A DNA stretch of 57,189 bases from Firmicutes bacterium UBA2058 (GCA_002332905.1 DDAM01000007.1:1-57189), one strand, 5' to 3'. Counted from the stretch's first letter, positions 41,208 through 51,200 are shown. The notes: generated from the sequence alone by a model not told the origin. A program made the numbers and translations.

Positions 41208-43328
41208 ATGGGGTTAACTTCACAGTCAACAGGTAAAATTGCGCCTGAAGATGTTTTTTACATTGAAAAAGGAATGGATGAATATGTAATAGCATTAGCT
41301 GGTAATCCAAACACAGGAAAAAGTACTGTTTTTAATTATCTAACCGGTTTAAAGCAACATACTGGCAATTGGCCTGGTAAAACAGTAGTAAATGCACAGG
41401 GGGAATATTCATATAACAATAACAGTTACATTCTAGTAGACCTTCCAGGCGCATATTCTTTATTTACATCATCAAAAGACGAAGAAGTAGCAAAGGATTT
41501 TATATGTTTTGGCAATCACGACGCTGTTGTAGTTGTCACTGATGCTACATGTCTAGAAAGAAATCTTAATTTAGTGTTTCAAGTAATGGAACTTACGAAT
41601 AATGTAATACTATGTGTTAATTTAATAGATGAAGCAAAGAAAAAAAACATTCATATAAATAAAGAGTTACTGGAAAAAGAGCTTGGTGTACCAGTTGTAC
41701 TTACTGCTGCAAGAAGTGGTATAGGAATGGAAGACCTTATAAAATGCATAGAAAAAATTGCATTAAAAAAACAATCATATAAACCTAATAGAGTTATATA
41801 TAATGAGGACATAGAAAAAAAGGTTAATAATATAGTACCTATACTAGAACGTTACGAAGTTGACAATCCGCGATATTATGCCTTAAGATTTATAGATAGC
41901 AGCATAAACTATTTTGATAATGCAAGCAAAGTGCCTAATAAGCAAATAGAAAAAATAGATGAAATAATAGAAAATATTAAACAATCTATTGATATAGAGA
42001 ATGACAAAGATATTCTTAGAGAAGAAATATCCAAGGAAAATTATGAGCGAGCAAAATACATTAAAGAAAAGTGTGTAAAAGAAGATTATACAAAATTATA
42101 CCGTGACAAAAAAATTGACGACATAATTACATCAAAAATTTATGGTATTCCAATAATGCTATTAATGCTAGGAATTGTGTTATGGATAACTATTCAAGGT
42201 GCAAACTACCCTTCACAACTATTAAGCAAAATATTATTTGGCTTCGAAGATATTTTGACAAATCTATGTATGCAATATGGAGTACCTGATTTTATACACG
42301 GTATTTTAGTACTAGGATTATATAGGACTCTAGCATGGGTTATTGCAGTAATGTTACCTCCTATGGCAATATTCTTCCCATTATTTACACTACTAGAGGA
42401 TTTAGGCTATTTGCCAAGGGTAGCCTTTAATCTAGATCATCTGTTTAAGAAAGCATGCGCCCACGGAAAACAATGCCTCAGCATGTGTATGGGATTTGGC
42501 TGCAATGCAGCTGGAATTATAGGCTGTAGAATAATTGATTCACCAAGAGAAAAAATGATAGCAATGCTAACAAACAATTTTGTACCTTGCAACGGTAGAT
42601 TTCCGACTCTTATAGCTATTTCAACAGTATTCTTTGCAGTAACCTCATATGAAGCACTTAACGGTATGATTCCAGCAATAGCTATAACTTTGATGGTTAT
42701 AATCGGAATAAGTATTACACTTTTAGTTTCATATATTCTATCTAAAACTATATTAAAAGGAGTACCATCAACATTTACTCTTGAATTACCACCATACAGA
42801 GTACCAAAAATAGGTAGAGTTTTATATTCGTCAATAATAGACAGAACAATATTTGTATTAACAAGAGCCGTCATTATAGCCGCTCCTGCTGGTGCGATAA
42901 CATGGTTAATATCTAATATAACTATTGGAGATTTAAGTATTCTGACTCATGTTTCAAATTTTCTAAATCCTTTTGCAAGAGTAATTGGGTTGGATGGATT
43001 TATACTTATGGCATTTATCGTAGGTCTCCCAGCAAATGAGATAGTATTGCCCGTACTTTTGATGGCCTATTTATCAACAGGTAGCTTAACAGAATTTAGC
43101 AGTATACAAGAACTTAAAACAATTTTAGTTGATAATGGCTGGACTTATTTAACAGCGCTTAATACTATGCTCTTTAGCCTACTTCACTGGCCATGCTCTA
43201 CAACCTTGTTAACTATAAAAAAAGAAACAGGTAGCCTCAAATGGACAATAGTAGCATTTGTAATTCCTACAGTTATTGCTATAGTGGTTTGCTTTATAAC
43301 CACTGTGGTTTATAATTTAATATTTTAA
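41208..43328 (+). CDS. feoB: Ferrous iron transport protein FeoB
   Basis: 706 residues. N-terminal G domain with G1 GNPNTGKST (32-40) and G3 DLPG (78-81), then a helical GDI-like segment (about 190-310). The membrane domain (about 315-705) has the two Gate-like motifs LPPMAIFFPLFTLLEDLGYL and SMCMGFGCNAAG with its conserved cysteines, and VPCNGRFPTLI. It imports Fe(II). ATG at 41208 follows AGGAGG placed by the repeat. Downstream is a bidirectional terminator. Confidence 0.96.
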   Translation: MGLTSQSTGKIAPEDVFYIEKGMDEYVIALAGNPNTGKSTVFNYLTGLKQHTGNWPGKTVVNAQGEYSYNNNSYILVDLPGAYSLFTSSKDEEVAKDFICFGNHDAVVVVTDATCLERNLNLVFQVMELTNNVILCVNLIDEAKKKNIHINKELLEKELGVPVVLTAARSGIGMEDLIKCIEKIALKKQSYKPNRVIYNEDIEKKVNNIVPILERYEVDNPRYYALRFIDSSINYFDNASKVPNKQIEKIDEIIENIKQSIDIENDKDILREEISKENYERAKYIKEKCVKEDYTKLYRDKKIDDIITSKIYGIPIMLLMLGIVLWITIQGANYPSQLLSKILFGFEDILTNLCMQYGVPDFIHGILVLGLYRTLAWVIAVMLPPMAIFFPLFTLLEDLGYLPRVAFNLDHLFKKACAHGKQCLSMCMGFGCNAAGIIGCRIIDSPREKMIAMLTNNFVPCNGRFPTLIAISTVFFAVTSYEALNGMIPAIAITLMVIIGISITLLVSYILSKTILKGVPSTFTLELPPYRVPKIGRVLYSSIIDRTIFVLTRAVIIAAPAGAITWLISNITIGDLSILTHVSNFLNPFARVIGLDGFILMAFIVGLPANEIVLPVLLMAYLSTGSLTEFSSIQELKTILVDNGWTYLTALNTMLFSLLHWPCSTTLLTIKKETGSLKWTIVAFVIPTVIAIVVCFITTVVYNLIF

Positions 43329-43365
43329 TTAAGTTAATAAAACGGTCAGCTGCATACACAAATAT

Positions 43366-43398
43366 AAAAAAACTGAGCTTTTAAAAGTTCAGTTTTTT
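43366..43398. terminator. Bidirectional terminator after feoB and the anti-sigma gene
   Basis: AAAAAACTGA...TCAGTTTTTT around GCTTTTAAAAGT; T-runs on both strands. It serves convergent feoB (plus) and the ECF/anti-sigma operon (minus). Confidence 0.9.
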
Positions 43399-43429
43399 GT
43401 TAGTATATTGAAAATAATTATAACTTTTT

Positions 43430-43867
43430 TTAATTTATTTTTTTACGGTTTATAAGCTTTATAATCCATAAGCTTATTCCAGATAATAATGAGATAAAAG
43501 CAAATAGATAAGCAAGTGGAATAAAGCCAAACGGCTCTACTAATGTACCATCTGCTGCAACATAGCTTCCTATGGCATTAAATGCAATAAAACAGCCAAT
43601 GCAAGCCATAAGAGATATCAACAATGTTCCCTTGAAAAAAGCTGACTTTTTATCACGATTCCATTTTTCTGCAATTTTACGAATAGGTTTTATATCATTC
43701 ATATTATATACTCCTTTAATATCTGTATCAATTTTTTCTAATTCCAACTTGCAATCTTCACAAGTTTTCAAGTGTTCCTCTACTAGATCGTAGCTTTTTT
43801 TACTACAAACATTATCATGATAAAGTGGAAGCAAATCTCTAATAATTTCACATGGAATTTTCATCAT
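43430..43867 (-). CDS. Anti-sigma factor with zinc-finger (zf-HC2) domain
   Basis: 145 residues. IPCEIIRDLLPLYHDNVCS and VEEHLKTCEDCKLEL form the HxxxCxxC anti-sigma zinc motif. Two membrane helices follow (about 78-98 and 112-135), so the sigma-binding part is cytoplasmic. The start overlaps the ECF sigma stop (ATGA), typical for a sigma/anti-sigma pair. Signal unknown. Confidence 0.9.
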   Translation of the reverse strand: MMKIPCEIIRDLLPLYHDNVCSKKSYDLVEEHLKTCEDCKLELEKIDTDIKGVYNMNDIKPIRKIAEKWNRDKKSAFFKGTLLISLMACIGCFIAFNAIGSYVAADGTLVEPFGFIPLAYLFAFISLLSGISLWIIKLINRKKIN

Positions 43868-44337
43868 AACATCTCCTTTAGTTTTATTTTAGCTCGGTGA
43901 TAAGTGACTCTTGCCCAGCTTTCCGTTTTGTTAAACAGCTCTGCAATTTGCGCAAATTGTAGCTCTCCAAACAATCTTAAAGTAAATACTTCTTTATATG
44001 GTTCATCCAGATTGTGAAGCGCTTTATGAATTTCAAATGCAGATTCTGTTATAAACAACCTGTTATCAAGGTTGACATCGTCAACACGTTCTTCTATGTC
44101 AGAATCGTAACTATACTTCTTCATTTTCTCTCTATATGAAAAATATGTGTTCTTTGCAATTTGACATAGCCAAACATACACTTTACACGTTCCATTAAAC
44201 TTATCGATGCTTTTTAATGCTTTAAAAAAAGTTTCCTGTGTTATTTCTTCGGCAACTGCCTCATTTTTACTTAAAGACAAAACGTATTTGTGAACATCCT
44301 TAAAGTATTGACTGTATATTTCATTGAAATCAGTCAC
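43864..44337 (-). CDS. ECF-subfamily RNA polymerase sigma factor
   Basis: 157 residues with region 2 (IYSQYFKDVHKYVLSLSKNE, AEEITQETFFKALKSID, KVYVWLCQIAKNTYF) and region 4 (YKEVFTLRLFGELQFAQIAE, WARVTYHRAKIKLKEML). It directs transcription of a small regulon when released from the membrane anti-sigma factor encoded by the overlapping downstream gene. Probably autoregulated through the element at 44363-44388. Confidence 0.92.
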   Translation of the reverse strand: MTDFNEIYSQYFKDVHKYVLSLSKNEAVAEEITQETFFKALKSIDKFNGTCKVYVWLCQIAKNTYFSYREKMKKYSYDSDIEERVDDVNLDNRLFITESAFEIHKALHNLDEPYKEVFTLRLFGELQFAQIAELFNKTESWARVTYHRAKIKLKEML

Positions 44338-44362
44338 ATTCTCACCTCTCTTCCATACATAA

Positions 44363-44388
44363 GACTGCCGAAGCTATGATTTGTTACA
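44363..44388 (-). promoter_or_regulatory. Possible ECF-type autoregulated promoter
   Basis: Minus strand TGTAAC (44383-44388), 16-bp spacer, AGTC (44363-44366), resembling the AAC -35 / CGTC -10 pattern of extracytoplasmic sigma promoters, just before the sigma gene. Confidence 0.35.
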
Positions 44389-44453
44389 AAATTTCAGAAA
44401 AAATTTAATATCGCTATGACACACTTACTAAAGGTTATAAATATGTTATTACA

Positions 44454-45923
44454 TCACGTACCACAAAATGTCCTATAAGGATAATTTGATTTTGGAGGTA
44501 GCTTTGTGTATTCAGACTGGCAACGTGTATCGGCATATGGTTTTGATAAAGCATCAAGCAGTCGCTCCATTACACTAAAATCATCATTATTTACAGCTGC
44601 CTCTAAGGCCTCTTCTACTCTATGGTTTCGAGGAATTATTGCCGCATTTGACTGTCGCATTAATTCATTTGATAATAATTGACTTTCCTGCTGTCTTTCT
44701 AATCTTGCCTTCCACAACTCATACCACTTAGTAAATTCTTCGGTTTTATATAAAGCTGTATTCTCTGGCTTATCATAGGTCAGTTCAGAAAATGTATTTG
44801 TATAATCTGCATTATATTTTTGCATCATATTAAGTAGATTTTCGATTAAATATTGGTCATCTTCCTCTTCATTAAATATTCCTAATTTTGATCTCATTCC
44901 AAGTAGGTAATTATTATTGTATAAATCATTGTATTCTGAAATCGCATCCTGAGCTAACTCTATTGCCTTTTCCTTATTGTCATGTAACAAAGGCAATAAA
45001 GCTTCAGCAAAGCGTGCTAAATTCCAACCACCAATACTCGGTTGATTACCATATGCATAACGACCATATTGATCTATGGAACTAAAAACAGTAGCTGGGT
45101 CATAGGTATCCATAAAAGCACATGGACCATAATCAATAGTTTCACCGCTAATAGCCACATTATCGGTGTTCATTACTCCATGTATAAATCCAACTAGCTG
45201 CCATTTTGCAATAAGTAGTGCCTGACGTTTAATGACTTCTTTAAGCAAGAAAAGATATTTATTTTCACTGGCTTCAAAATCTTTATAATGTCTATTTAAG
45301 GTATAATCGGCTAAAGCCCTAAGATCATCTATAGTGCCCCATTTTGAAACGTACTCAAAGGTGCCAACACGTAAATGACTAGCAGCTACTCGAGTAAGAA
45401 TAGCACCACGCTGGATAGCTTCCCTATATACTGGTTCACCGGTTGTTACTACAGCCAAACTACGTGTAGTGGGAATTCCAAGTGCATACATAGCCTCGCT
45501 TATAATATATTCTCGCAGCATTGGTCCAAGTGCTGCTCTGCCGTCACCCTTACGAGAGTATGGTGTCTCACCTGAGCCTTTAAGCTGTATATCAAATCTC
45601 TCGCCTCTAGGTGTTATCTGCTCACCAAGCAATATAGCTCTGCCATCTCCTAACATTGTAAAGTAACCAAACTGATGTCCTGCATATGCCTGAGCAATAG
45701 GAAAAGAGCCTTCAGGAACTTTATTGCCAGCAATAATATCTAAAGCTTGATTGTTTTTTAAATACTCAGTATTTAGACCTAATGATGTTGCTAATTTATT
45801 ATTGAGAATTATAAGGTTTGGTGAACTAACAGGCGTTGGATTTTGACTTGAAAAGAATATCTTTGGCAATCGTGCATAACTGTTATCTAGATTCCAACCT
45901 GAATTTATATTTTTATCTATCAT
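44454..45923 (-). CDS. selO: Protein adenylyltransferase SelO (YdiU/UPF0061)
   Basis: 489 residues. The pseudokinase-fold AMPylase signatures are present: AQAYAGHQFGYFTMLGDGRA, RFDIQLKGSGETPYSRKGDGRAALGPML, GVMNTDNVAISGETIDYGPC. The C-terminus PYRTFCGT has Cys where some SelO proteins carry selenocysteine; this is notable in an organism that decodes UGA as Sec, since here a normal UGC/UGU is used. SelO AMPylates redox proteins. Apparently monocistronic. Confidence 0.92.
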   Translation of the reverse strand: MIDKNINSGWNLDNSYARLPKIFFSSQNPTPVSSPNLIILNNKLATSLGLNTEYLKNNQALDIIAGNKVPEGSFPIAQAYAGHQFGYFTMLGDGRAILLGEQITPRGERFDIQLKGSGETPYSRKGDGRAALGPMLREYIISEAMYALGIPTTRSLAVVTTGEPVYREAIQRGAILTRVAASHLRVGTFEYVSKWGTIDDLRALADYTLNRHYKDFEASENKYLFLLKEVIKRQALLIAKWQLVGFIHGVMNTDNVAISGETIDYGPCAFMDTYDPATVFSSIDQYGRYAYGNQPSIGGWNLARFAEALLPLLHDNKEKAIELAQDAISEYNDLYNNNYLLGMRSKLGIFNEEEDDQYLIENLLNMMQKYNADYTNTFSELTYDKPENTALYKTEEFTKWYELWKARLERQQESQLLSNELMRQSNAAIIPRNHRVEEALEAAVNNDDFSVMERLLDALSKPYADTRCQSEYTKLPPKSNYPYRTFCGT

Positions 45924-45999
45924 AGTATCTCCTTTTTAATTTTTCTTTTATATTAATTTAGTTTTAGCTTCTATAAAAAAACTATACAAATAGTACAAA

Positions 46000-46041
46000 A
46001 GGGACGTTACTATTTTCATTGAATAAAAAAGTAACGTCCCT
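46000..46041 (-). terminator. Terminator of the amidase gene
   Basis: AGGGACGTTACT/AGTAACGTCCCT, 12-bp perfect stem with an 18-nt loop, followed on the minus strand by TTTTG. GC-rich for this genome. Confidence 0.85.
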
Positions 46042-46084
46042 GAAAAGAAAAAATTTATGATGCAATTTAGGGTCAATATTTGTT

Positions 46085-47512
46085 TTACTGTAACAAGGAA
46101 AATTGCTCTTTTATTGCATTTACTATGCCATTTACGTATCCACTTTGGTTATTCAATAAATTGTTTAAATCTTCATTATGAGTGATGTAACCAAGTTCAA
46201 CCAAATAAGTTTCAATTCCTATATTAGAATTAAAATATTTGTTTTTACCGTAATTTTCATTTCTTCCATCTATATATGCGCCAGTAATTTTCCCGCCTAA
46301 TTCTCTAATAATATAATAATAATTGATGGTGGTGTCCAAATTATAAGGTTCAAATCCACCTTTTTTTGCAGCAACTATATTTTCCCTGATATCATTATCA
46401 TCAAATGTGCGACAATAGATACCTTTACCAATTGAATGTGCCTTCATAGTTGAAGCATAAGTATTGGCTTCAGTTATTATTTCATCCGAAAGTAAACTAG
46501 CAAAAGTTGTATCAATATTATATGGACAGTATATTTGAAGCCCTCCATTAGCTAAAGTACCAGCATAACTATTTAAGTGCAAAGAAATGCATAGCTTAGC
46601 CTTACTATTACCTGCGATATTTACTCGACCATCTTCATCATACATTGTATATGCCATAGGAGTAGCAATATCTTCTGTTCCATCTCGTGTAAGTTTAACC
46701 TTCAAACCAAGTTCTTCAAGCTTTTCCTTTAGTTCTAAAGCAAAATCAAGCACAATATTAGCCTCTGTATATTTTCCGTTTACTGTTCCACCATCAGAGC
46801 CACCATGACCTGCATCTATAACTATGTCATAAACATCCTCAGGAAGCTCACATTCTTTAGATTTTACATTCATAATTGAAAGTGTATAATCATTTATTTG
46901 TATTGTTTCAAATCCAATGTCTATTCTATTGTTTGAGCTATCTTTAGTAACTGTATAATATATCATATCTGATTCATCACTTATGTCAGACAGTGAATAA
47001 TATTTTATATTATCATATGTAGCCTCATCATTGCTCTTATTCGTACCTGTCTTTGTGTTTTCATCCTTAGCGTATGTAACCTTAATTAAAGCAAAATAAT
47101 TTCCTACAGAAACCTCCTCTAAATTAATACCAGTGTTTATCTTTTCAGATGTCGAAAATTTAACATTATTTTCTATCACCTCATAAATTAAAGGATACTC
47201 CGTTTCCTTACCTTGATAATCACGAAAAGCAAGTGCAACTTCCTCAACCTTTGAGTCTAAGTCTAATTGCATATTTCCATTTAAATTAAAATGTGTACCA
47301 TAAACATGATAGTCTGAAATTCCAGCTCGTATATCTGTGTTTACGTCTAATAAAACAGAATATGGCGATTTTGCTTTTGCAATCAATTCCTTAATAGTTG
47401 GTGATATAAATATAATTATACCTAATATAACCACAACAGCTATAGCCAAAACAGCTATATTTAAAGTAGTTCTTTTATTACCACTTGTTCTTCCTTTGTT
47501 TTTAAATTCCAT
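46085..47512 (-). CDS. N-acetylmuramoyl-L-alanine amidase (Amidase_3), membrane-anchored
   Basis: 475 residues. One N-terminal membrane helix (about 18-38) is followed by an extracellular beta-rich domain (about 50-225) and a C-terminal Amidase_3 domain. Zinc ligands: His in VIDAGHGGSDGG, Glu in KYTEANIVLDFA, His in CISLHLNSYAG, with the catalytic Glu in YLVELGYITH. It cuts the amide between MurNAc and the stem peptide. Like CwlD-type enzymes it could act in sporulation or general wall turnover. Confidence 0.9.
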   Translation of the reverse strand: MEFKNKGRTSGNKRTTLNIAVLAIAVVVILGIIIFISPTIKELIAKAKSPYSVLLDVNTDIRAGISDYHVYGTHFNLNGNMQLDLDSKVEEVALAFRDYQGKETEYPLIYEVIENNVKFSTSEKINTGINLEEVSVGNYFALIKVTYAKDENTKTGTNKSNDEATYDNIKYYSLSDISDESDMIYYTVTKDSSNNRIDIGFETIQINDYTLSIMNVKSKECELPEDVYDIVIDAGHGGSDGGTVNGKYTEANIVLDFALELKEKLEELGLKVKLTRDGTEDIATPMAYTMYDEDGRVNIAGNSKAKLCISLHLNSYAGTLANGGLQIYCPYNIDTTFASLLSDEIITEANTYASTMKAHSIGKGIYCRTFDDNDIRENIVAAKKGGFEPYNLDTTINYYYIIRELGGKITGAYIDGRNENYGKNKYFNSNIGIETYLVELGYITHNEDLNNLLNNQSGYVNGIVNAIKEQFSLLQ

Positions 47513-47625
47513 AAATTTCCTCTTAATTGCTTATTTTAATATTATTTTAATATTGTTAATAATTATAACTTATACATCTTAAGTTCTTCTTAAACTATAT
47601 TATACAATATATCTTTCTTATGCAA

Positions 47626-47663
47626 AAATACAAATGGAGATGTACCTAACATCCCCATTTGTA
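47626..47663 (-). terminator. Terminator of the MBL/M20 operon
   Basis: Minus strand CAAATGGGGATGT...ACATCTCCATTTG followed by TATTTTTG. Located 37 bp past the MBL gene stop. Confidence 0.8.
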
Positions 47664-47699
47664 CAATTATTATTTACACATTACCATAAATCATATAGA

Positions 47700-48422
47700 T
47701 TACATACAATTTTCTAATTGAGATTTTAAATAATCTAAAGCATCATCTTTTGATTCTGATTCGTCATGACCTATCAAGTAATGTTTAAAGTTAATACTAT
47801 CTATATACTTTATATATTCTGCAAGTTTATTTTTATCGTACATGCCGTTATTTTCATAATGGTCTTCACAATCTGCATCACCAATAATCAAAGCCTTTTC
47901 TTCCGGTACATAAATAAACAAAGAATCCCTTGAATGTGGAGAATCCTCATGCTCTACTATGCATGTAACTCCACCTAAATCAATTTTTATTTTGTCTTCA
48001 ATTTCAATATCTGCAGGTATTACTGTAATCTCATTTAAATCTTCATATTCAACTTGAATACATTGATTACAGAATTCAATGTCTTCACCAGTTTTTTCGC
48101 GCTCAGCCATAGCCTCAATATTCCATTTCCACTGTTGCACCTCGCGTAGCTTGTTATTTGTCAATGCTGATGCTATAGTTAAACCATTAACAGCGTGTAT
48201 TCCGAACGTATGATCCCAATGCCAATGAGTTATTACAGTAAGTAAGGGTTTTCTCAATCCATTTTTCTCAAGCTCTTCATAAAATAATTTTACATGTTTA
48301 AATGAATTACCAGCATCAATTGCAATACTATACTTTTCACCTAAAATATAATATAAATTTGGTCTGTCATTTTCTCGTTCGTAAGGTAGACAATATATTT
48401 TATCAGTTATTTTTTTTAACAC
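47700..48422 (-). CDS. MBL-fold metallo-hydrolase
   Basis: 240 residues. Metal motif TVITHWHWDHTFGIH (HxHxDH), IVEHEDSPHSRDSLFIYVPE with a second-site His, IIGDADCEDHYEN and a terminal HYLIGHDES complete the beta-lactamase fold site. Substrate unknown. It starts one base after the M20 gene stop, so the two probably act together. Confidence 0.87.
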   Translation of the reverse strand: MLKKITDKIYCLPYERENDRPNLYYILGEKYSIAIDAGNSFKHVKLFYEELEKNGLRKPLLTVITHWHWDHTFGIHAVNGLTIASALTNNKLREVQQWKWNIEAMAEREKTGEDIEFCNQCIQVEYEDLNEITVIPADIEIEDKIKIDLGGVTCIVEHEDSPHSRDSLFIYVPEEKALIIGDADCEDHYENNGMYDKNKLAEYIKYIDSINFKHYLIGHDESESKDDALDYLKSQLENCM

Positions 48423-48423
48423 T

Positions 48424-49764
48424 CTATTCCTCCAAATATTTTAAAATATCATATGTCACTGCACTAAAAACTTTAACAGCATTCACTAAAACCCTCTCGT
48501 TAAAATCAAATAACCTATTATGCGCCGGAGCAAAAACCTCAGTCATAGTCATCATAAAGGTGGCTTCTCCACCATTATCCTGCACACGCTTCATCATGTA
48601 GGAAAAATCCTCACTACCACCTAGGCTTGCAGTATCAAAATCTGTAACCTTTATTTCAGGTAAATTTTCTTCGCACACCCTTCTAACTCTATCCATCAAA
48701 GATTTATCACTAGTTAATGAATATGCACCACCCATTTTTTTAATTTCAACTGTAGTTCCATGCATTAGAGCTGCTGCTTCTAATATTTTTATGGCATAGT
48801 CCTCCACATACTGATTGATTTCAGTTGTTTCTCCTCTTATCTCAACCTCTAGCTTCGCAATGTCAGCTATTACATTTCTACCAGTCCCAGCATTTATTGT
48901 TCCAACATTTATTCTGGTAGCACCTTTGCTGTTACGCGGTATTGCATATAAATTAAGAATTGCAGTTGCCGCTGATAGCATTACATTTTTTCCTTTTTCA
49001 GGACATCCCCCAGCATGAGAAGAAACCCCGTGATAATATACATCTAGTTTTGTTGTTGCAAGTGCGTCGCAAGCACCAGGGCATAAATCAGCATTTGAGT
49101 TACTATTATTTGAAATATGTGCACCTAAAAGGTAGTTAACATCGTCCAAATGACCTTTATCAACTATAGATTTAGCACCTCTTACACCTTCTTCCGCAGG
49201 TTGGAATATAAGCTTAACCTTACCCCTAAACTTATCCTTTAAATTCATTAATACCTCAGCTACACCAAGTCCAATCGCTGCATGTCCATCGTGTCCGCAC
49301 GCATGCATAAATCCTTCATTTACTGAGCTAAATCCTTCTGATGTTGGAATATGTTCTACTGTACAGTCCTCTATTACGCCTAGTGCATCTATATCAAATC
49401 TCATTGCTACTACTGGTCCATCGCCATTATAAACATCTGAATCATCACAGTTGTTAAGTATTCCTATAACTCCTGTATATCCGTTCTTAACCTTGTCTAA
49501 AAATTCTAAATCAGCACCTTGCTCCTTTGCTCTCACATAATTTTTATCTAATACATCTTTATCTGGTAAACCCATCCTTGAATCAGACTGACACACATCC
49601 TCCCCAACAAGAACTTCATATCCTAAATCAGTTAGTCGCCTAGCGATTATGGAAGCAGTTCTTAATTCTAACCACCCAGTTTCAGCATATTTATGGAAAT
49701 CTCTTCTATAGTTAATTAATTTATTTTCTAAATTATCTGCAAGTTTTATTATATCATCATACAT
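48424..49764 (-). CDS. M20-family amidohydrolase (aminoacylase/aminobenzoyl-glutamate hydrolase type)
   Basis: 446 residues. RRDFHKYAETGWLELRTA is the N-terminal signature, FMHACGHDGHAAIGLGVAEV carries the metal-binding Cys/His/Asp, and LIFQPAEEGVRGAKSIV the catalytic Glu pair. The dimerisation domain includes YYHGVSSHAGGCPEKGKN. Such enzymes remove acyl or aminobenzoyl groups from amino acids. An insert near residues 55-100 is longer than in simple aminoacylases and fits the AbgB/indole-acetamide branch. Operon with the MBL protein. Confidence 0.9.
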   Translation of the reverse strand: MYDDIIKLADNLENKLINYRRDFHKYAETGWLELRTASIIARRLTDLGYEVLVGEDVCQSDSRMGLPDKDVLDKNYVRAKEQGADLEFLDKVKNGYTGVIGILNNCDDSDVYNGDGPVVAMRFDIDALGVIEDCTVEHIPTSEGFSSVNEGFMHACGHDGHAAIGLGVAEVLMNLKDKFRGKVKLIFQPAEEGVRGAKSIVDKGHLDDVNYLLGAHISNNSNSNADLCPGACDALATTKLDVYYHGVSSHAGGCPEKGKNVMLSAATAILNLYAIPRNSKGATRINVGTINAGTGRNVIADIAKLEVEIRGETTEINQYVEDYAIKILEAAALMHGTTVEIKKMGGAYSLTSDKSLMDRVRRVCEENLPEIKVTDFDTASLGGSEDFSYMMKRVQDNGGEATFMMTMTEVFAPAHNRLFDFNERVLVNAVKVFSAVTYDILKYLEE

Positions 49765-49784
49765 AATTATAACCTCTCAATATT

Positions 49785-50219
49785 TTATTTCATACAGCAA
49801 TGTCCCCCAACATCACCATGCTTAACCATAATTAATTTATCTTCTAAATCACTGTCAATTATAAAGCCAATTTTTTCAAAAAGCTTTTGGAATTTTTGTT
49901 CTACACATACATATGTTTTCTCTGCTCCAATATCAACTGCTTTTCTTACTAACATTCTAATGATTAATTCCCCATAAGAGTTATTTCTAAATTCTTTTAA
50001 AACACATACCTTATCAATAATATATTTACCATCTTTAAATATTAATCTACCTGACCCAACAGGTTTTTCGCCATCATAAACTAAAACATTTTTTCCAAAG
50101 CTATCATATTCATCATGTATATAGCTGCTGTCAAAATTAAGTTCATTACCAAAAACTAAACTCCTCATTTTGAAAACTTCCTCCAGGTTTATACCTTGAA
50201 CCCACTTTGTTGAAATCAT
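49785..50219 (-). CDS. GNAT-family N-acetyltransferase
   Basis: 144 residues from the ATG at 50219 (MISTKWVQGINLEEVFKM), chosen because GGAGG precedes it by 8 bases; the frame is open 24 codons further. The GNAT core is visible in VGSGRLIFKDGKYIIDKVCV and the acetyl-CoA loop EFRNNSYGELIIRMLVRKAV, somewhat degenerate. The C-terminus ends GDVGGHCCMK with adjacent cysteines. Substrate unknown. Confidence 0.83.
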   Translation of the reverse strand: MISTKWVQGINLEEVFKMRSLVFGNELNFDSSYIHDEYDSFGKNVLVYDGEKPVGSGRLIFKDGKYIIDKVCVLKEFRNNSYGELIIRMLVRKAVDIGAEKTYVCVEQKFQKLFEKIGFIIDSDLEDKLIMVKHGDVGGHCCMK

Positions 50220-50310
50220 TTTTAACCTCCATTTCGTAGCAAATAAATAATCGTTATAATATATAATTTTAATAGTGTTAATAGTTATCATAAGATTATA
50301 TCATAAATAT

Positions 50311-50350
50311 AAAAAAAAACAACAGAGTTGTAAAATTACAACTATGTTGC
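50311..50350 (-). terminator. Terminator of the PHP phosphoesterase gene
   Basis: Minus strand CAACATAGTTGT, AATTTT loop, ACAACTCTGTTG followed by a run of eight or nine T. A/T mismatch in the middle of the stem. Confidence 0.88.
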
Positions 50351-50361
50351 TTCAAATTTTT

Positions 50362-50976
50362 TTATTGCTGAATTTCATAACCTTTTAAAATCGCTGGTTT
50401 ACATTTATGATTTTTCAATATTTCTATAAATTCATCTAAATTATTTGTATACTTAGGTAAATAGGTAGCATATCTGCCAAGCTGTATCACATCATGCGCA
50501 TCACTTGCACCAATTGGCTGTAGACCAAGCTCTAAGCAGTATTCTAAAGCCTTTTCATTTGCTTCTTTAGATGTACTTCCATTTAAAACTTCAATTCCTG
50601 TTAATCCATTAACTGTTAATAGGTTCTCACCTAGTCCTCTATTATTATTTCTAAATGGATGTGCTGCTATACATACACCTCCACATTCATTAACATAATC
50701 AATAAACTCTTGTGCACTTAAATTTGGTTCAGGCAACTTATCTATTCCAAAGGCAACAATATCTCCTTGCAAAGTTAAATACTCTACTCCAACAAATATA
50801 GGAAATGAAATTTCTTTAGAATACTTAATTGCAAAGTCTTTTAACCCCATACTGTCATGGTCTGTTATACATATACCATCTAGACCTATTTGCTTTGCCT
50901 CATCAACAATCTCTTGTAATGTCATTTTACTATCAGATGAATATGTACTTTCGTGTATATGAAAATCTACAAACAT
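50362..50976 (-). CDS. PHP-domain metal-dependent phosphoesterase
   Basis: 204 residues. The PHP signatures are VDFHIHESTYSSDSKM (HxH), GLDGICITDHDSMGL, CIAAHPFRNNNRG and QPIGASDAHDVIQLGRYAT. Related small PHP proteins hydrolyse nucleotides or 3',5'-bisphosphates (RNase AM/YciV class), and some are polymerase-associated; the exact substrate is not predictable. Monocistronic with a strong terminator. Confidence 0.87.
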   Translation of the reverse strand: MFVDFHIHESTYSSDSKMTLQEIVDEAKQIGLDGICITDHDSMGLKDFAIKYSKEISFPIFVGVEYLTLQGDIVAFGIDKLPEPNLSAQEFIDYVNECGGVCIAAHPFRNNNRGLGENLLTVNGLTGIEVLNGSTSKEANEKALEYCLELGLQPIGASDAHDVIQLGRYATYLPKYTNNLDEFIEILKNHKCKPAILKGYEIQQ

Positions 50977-51137
50977 TTCTGTCTCCTTAAACTTATTTGC
51001 TTACTTTGAAATTATAACAAAAATAAGCTTTGATTTCTAATAACTTTTATTTATACTTACCTAAGTTAATATAACTTATTTTTGTTATATATTATTCTTT
51101 ATGTTATGCAAAATATTTGTTTAAAATAAAAATATAA

Positions 51138-51166
51138 TTGACTTTGTAAACATAATATGGTATCTT
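51138..51166 (+). promoter_or_regulatory. Sigma-A type promoter of the TM1266-like/ABC operon
   Basis: TTGACT (51138-51143), 17-bp spacer, TATCTT (51161-51166). A leader of about 100 nt follows. Confidence 0.75.
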
Positions 51167-51200
51167 ATGCTTGCATCTAAGCTTAAAGTATTTACTAAGA

